In this document: positions 62,677 through 64,000 of the stretch, piece by piece
Position numbering within the stretch: position 1 is the stretch's first letter
How the letters are laid out: each line of letters begins with the position of its first letter
Assembly (NCBI GenBank): GCA_008360975.2
Contig: CM039184.1
Coordinates: forward strand, 52,542,797 to 52,606,796
DNA length: 64,000 bases
Direction of reading: 5' to 3'
Source of the DNA: Lichenostomus cassidix
Lineage: Eukaryota; Chordata; Aves; Passeriformes; Meliphagidae
Notes under the pieces: generated by a model
Database searches by the model: none
Told to the model about the DNA's origin: nothing
Seen by the model: only the letters and a program-made list of their open reading frames with translations
Position numbers and translations under genes: made by a program

Positions 62677-63116
62677 CAAGAAAGAGAGGGAGCAAGATGA
62701 GATTACTATTAATAAGGCCACGATTTTATTAACCTAATGTGGATGGGTATCACTAACTCAGATGGTATCTAACCCTCCAGCAAACTGCTAAGAAGGAATG
62801 AAAGGTCCTGTTTTCCATGAGTGTAGGCAGGAATACTGTTGGATAGCTGAGAAGAAAATAATTAACTCTTGCATCTGTTTCCAAACAGTCATTGAGCAAC
62901 AGCAGTAAAAATGAACTCTAAAGAATCTGTCTTAATGACCATATCTCCTTTAGGTATTCCTGGCTACAACTAATTGAGAACACAACAATTGATAGAAGCC
63001 TAACTCTGTTATTTATTGATGTGGTTCTTCAGAAATGTAGATTTTAAACACGTATGAACAAATGATGATAAGGCTACTAAAAGAGAAAAAAATCTTTTGA
63101 AACTAACACATCAAAT
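62677..63116. other. AT-rich sequence, no gene seen
   Basis: No repeat family or gene was recognised between the microsatellite and the LTR. Confidence 0.4.
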
Positions 63117-63122
63117 CATGTT
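63117..63122. repeat. Target-site duplication, left (CATGTT)
   Basis: Six bases directly before the LTR, matched exactly at 63660-63665. Confidence 0.85.
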
Positions 63123-63659
63123 TGTTGCAGTCTGCCCCCGATATTGAGTTCTGTATTTCCCCACCCCTTTTCTTCCTTATATGTCTTCCCTTTTCACATG
63201 GTCCTGGCCACTGCCCCGGGTTTTCCCTATTGGTTCCTGTACTGCAACTCCACCCATGTGCTGCCCCTGTGCCCAGAGATCACTGGGCAATGTGCTGTCC
63301 CTGCCCCCATGTCTCTATAGAAAACCCCTGACCCTTTGCCATGATGGGTCTTTGCATCAGGGATGTCTTTGCACATGAGGTCTTCGCCCATGAGGCATCT
63401 CTGCCTCTGGGTGGTCTTTGGTCTCTGGTGACCATGTGGTCATCATGCACAAACCCTTCTCGTCTCCTTTACCACCACTAGTTGCGAAGAGCAAACGAAG
63501 CCAGAGCTAGCCTTATGGCTCCCTGGCTGCTGAGAGTGCAGCGACCAGCCCTGGGACAGAGGGTTTGGTGCACTGAGGCGCTGACCTGGGCTGGGCAGAG
63601 ACGCTCTATTGTAAGGTCTGTGGACAGCCATACCATTGCAGAAACTAACAGCTGCAACA
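63123..63659 (+). mobile_element. Complete solo ERV LTR, family 1, copy b
   Basis: A 537-base LTR with exact boundaries. It opens with 'tgttgcag' and closes with the perfect inverted partner 'ctgcaaca'. A perfect 6-base target duplication CATGTT lies on both sides, the size usual for class II (ERVK-like) retroviruses. It is homologous along its length to 11756-12346 in the same orientation. It has decayed signals: the TATA box is altered to 'ctatagaaaa' (63315-63324), and the segment that carries 'aataaa' in the other copy is missing near 63445-63455. The duplicated CCAAT-type motif of copy a appears once ('ccctattggttcctgtac', about 63225). No internal region, so a solo LTR. Because it has its own target duplication, it is an independent insertion and not the partner LTR of the 11.8-kb copy. 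Confidence 0.93.
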
Positions 63660-63665
63660 CATGTT
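63660..63665. repeat. Target-site duplication, right (CATGTT)
   Basis: Exact repeat of 63117-63122 directly after the LTR end. Confidence 0.85.
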
Positions 63666-64000
63666 CAAATGCTACCCTGCTTTGCCCACTGAAGTCCTGT
63701 TTAAGCAAGTTTGTACTCTTTTAAATTTTATAGACATATTTATTTAGTAGACCATTAAGTCTCAATGCAATCTGGGAAATTTCTGGTAGTATTAGATAAA
63801 GACAAAGTTCATTAAAACATTTTATTTGTGTCATCAGTTAATATTGCCAAAACTAATTTGGGCTTTGGTAATTTCTCTGTTAAATTGGCTAGGATGATCT
63901 GGTAGATTTATTCCTTTGAATTTGCAGAGTGACAAAGAGTCAAATTTTATTGTTCCTGTCCAAGAGGTCCATTAGCAAATTATTTTGCAGTTTCCCCCCT
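63666..64000. other. AT-rich sequence, no gene seen
   Basis: Nothing recognised to the end of the window. Confidence 0.4.

Noticed and set aside
11756..63659. The two family-1 LTRs as the two ends of one provirus
   Set aside because: They are about 51 kb apart with no retroviral genes between them, and the 63-kb copy has its own 6-bp target duplication on both sides, so it is an independent solo LTR.
1..64000. CRISPR arrays, phage, operons, tRNA or rRNA genes
   Set aside because: No regular spaced repeats, no Shine-Dalgarno-led gene series and no tRNA- or rRNA-like segments were seen on reading both strands; a tRNAscan or Infernal run would settle small RNAs.

Overview
This window looks like AT-rich, gene-poor nuclear DNA from a bird, most likely a songbird (passerine). 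The main evidence is a set of CR1 LINE fragments. Several keep the avian CR1 3' end ('gttggactagatgatcttc', 'ccttccaac', 'attctgtgattctgtg', or their reverse complements). Added to these are solo long terminal repeats (LTRs) of endogenous retroviruses whose wording matches families I know from songbird genomes. That last point rests on memory, not on a database search. No protein-coding gene, tRNA, rRNA, CRISPR array or bacterial-type operon can be supported. All open frames are short. The longest run through LTRs (for example 51682-52308), microsatellites (55748-56047) or a dead CR1 reverse-transcriptase remnant (46528-46845).

Layout. 0.6-0.75 kb: CR1 with an internal deletion. 5.09-5.51 kb: a GC-rich, LTR-like block on the minus strand. 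8.4 kb and 9.66-10.03 kb: CR1 pieces. 11.76-12.35 kb: LTR of family 1, plus strand. 12.3-21.8 kb: almost featureless. 21.8-25.3 kb: a cluster of four CR1 fragments of clearly different ages, with a candidate 117-bp exon between them at 24.1 kb. 25.7-29.0 kb: a less AT-rich block I cannot classify, containing a second exon-like segment at 27.4 kb. 31.66-31.86 kb: old CR1. 32-45 kb: mostly plain sequence with a perfect palindrome (33.9 kb), a hairpin (36.1 kb), an exon-like segment (38.3 kb) and a pentanucleotide repeat (40.1 kb). 45.3-55.1 kb: a retroelement-rich zone with two LTRs of family 2 (45.3 and 51.2 kb), two LTRs of family 3 (50.4 and 54.6 kb) and a 1.1-kb CR1 with reverse-transcriptase remains (46.2-47.4 kb). 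55.8 kb: a long (AAGG)n tract. 56.3-56.65 kb: old CR1. 56.7-63.1 kb: mostly plain. 63.12-63.66 kb: a complete solo LTR of family 1 with a perfect 6-bp target-site duplication.

Nothing here forms a pathway or a working system. The best leads for a second look are: (1) the exon-like segments on the plus strand, especially 24099-24215, which could belong to an unannotated gene or long noncoding RNA whose introns fill this window; (2) the exact LTR boundaries with duplicated target sites; (3) the G-rich, LTR-like block at 5.1-5.5 kb. I found no convincing previously undescribed biological system.
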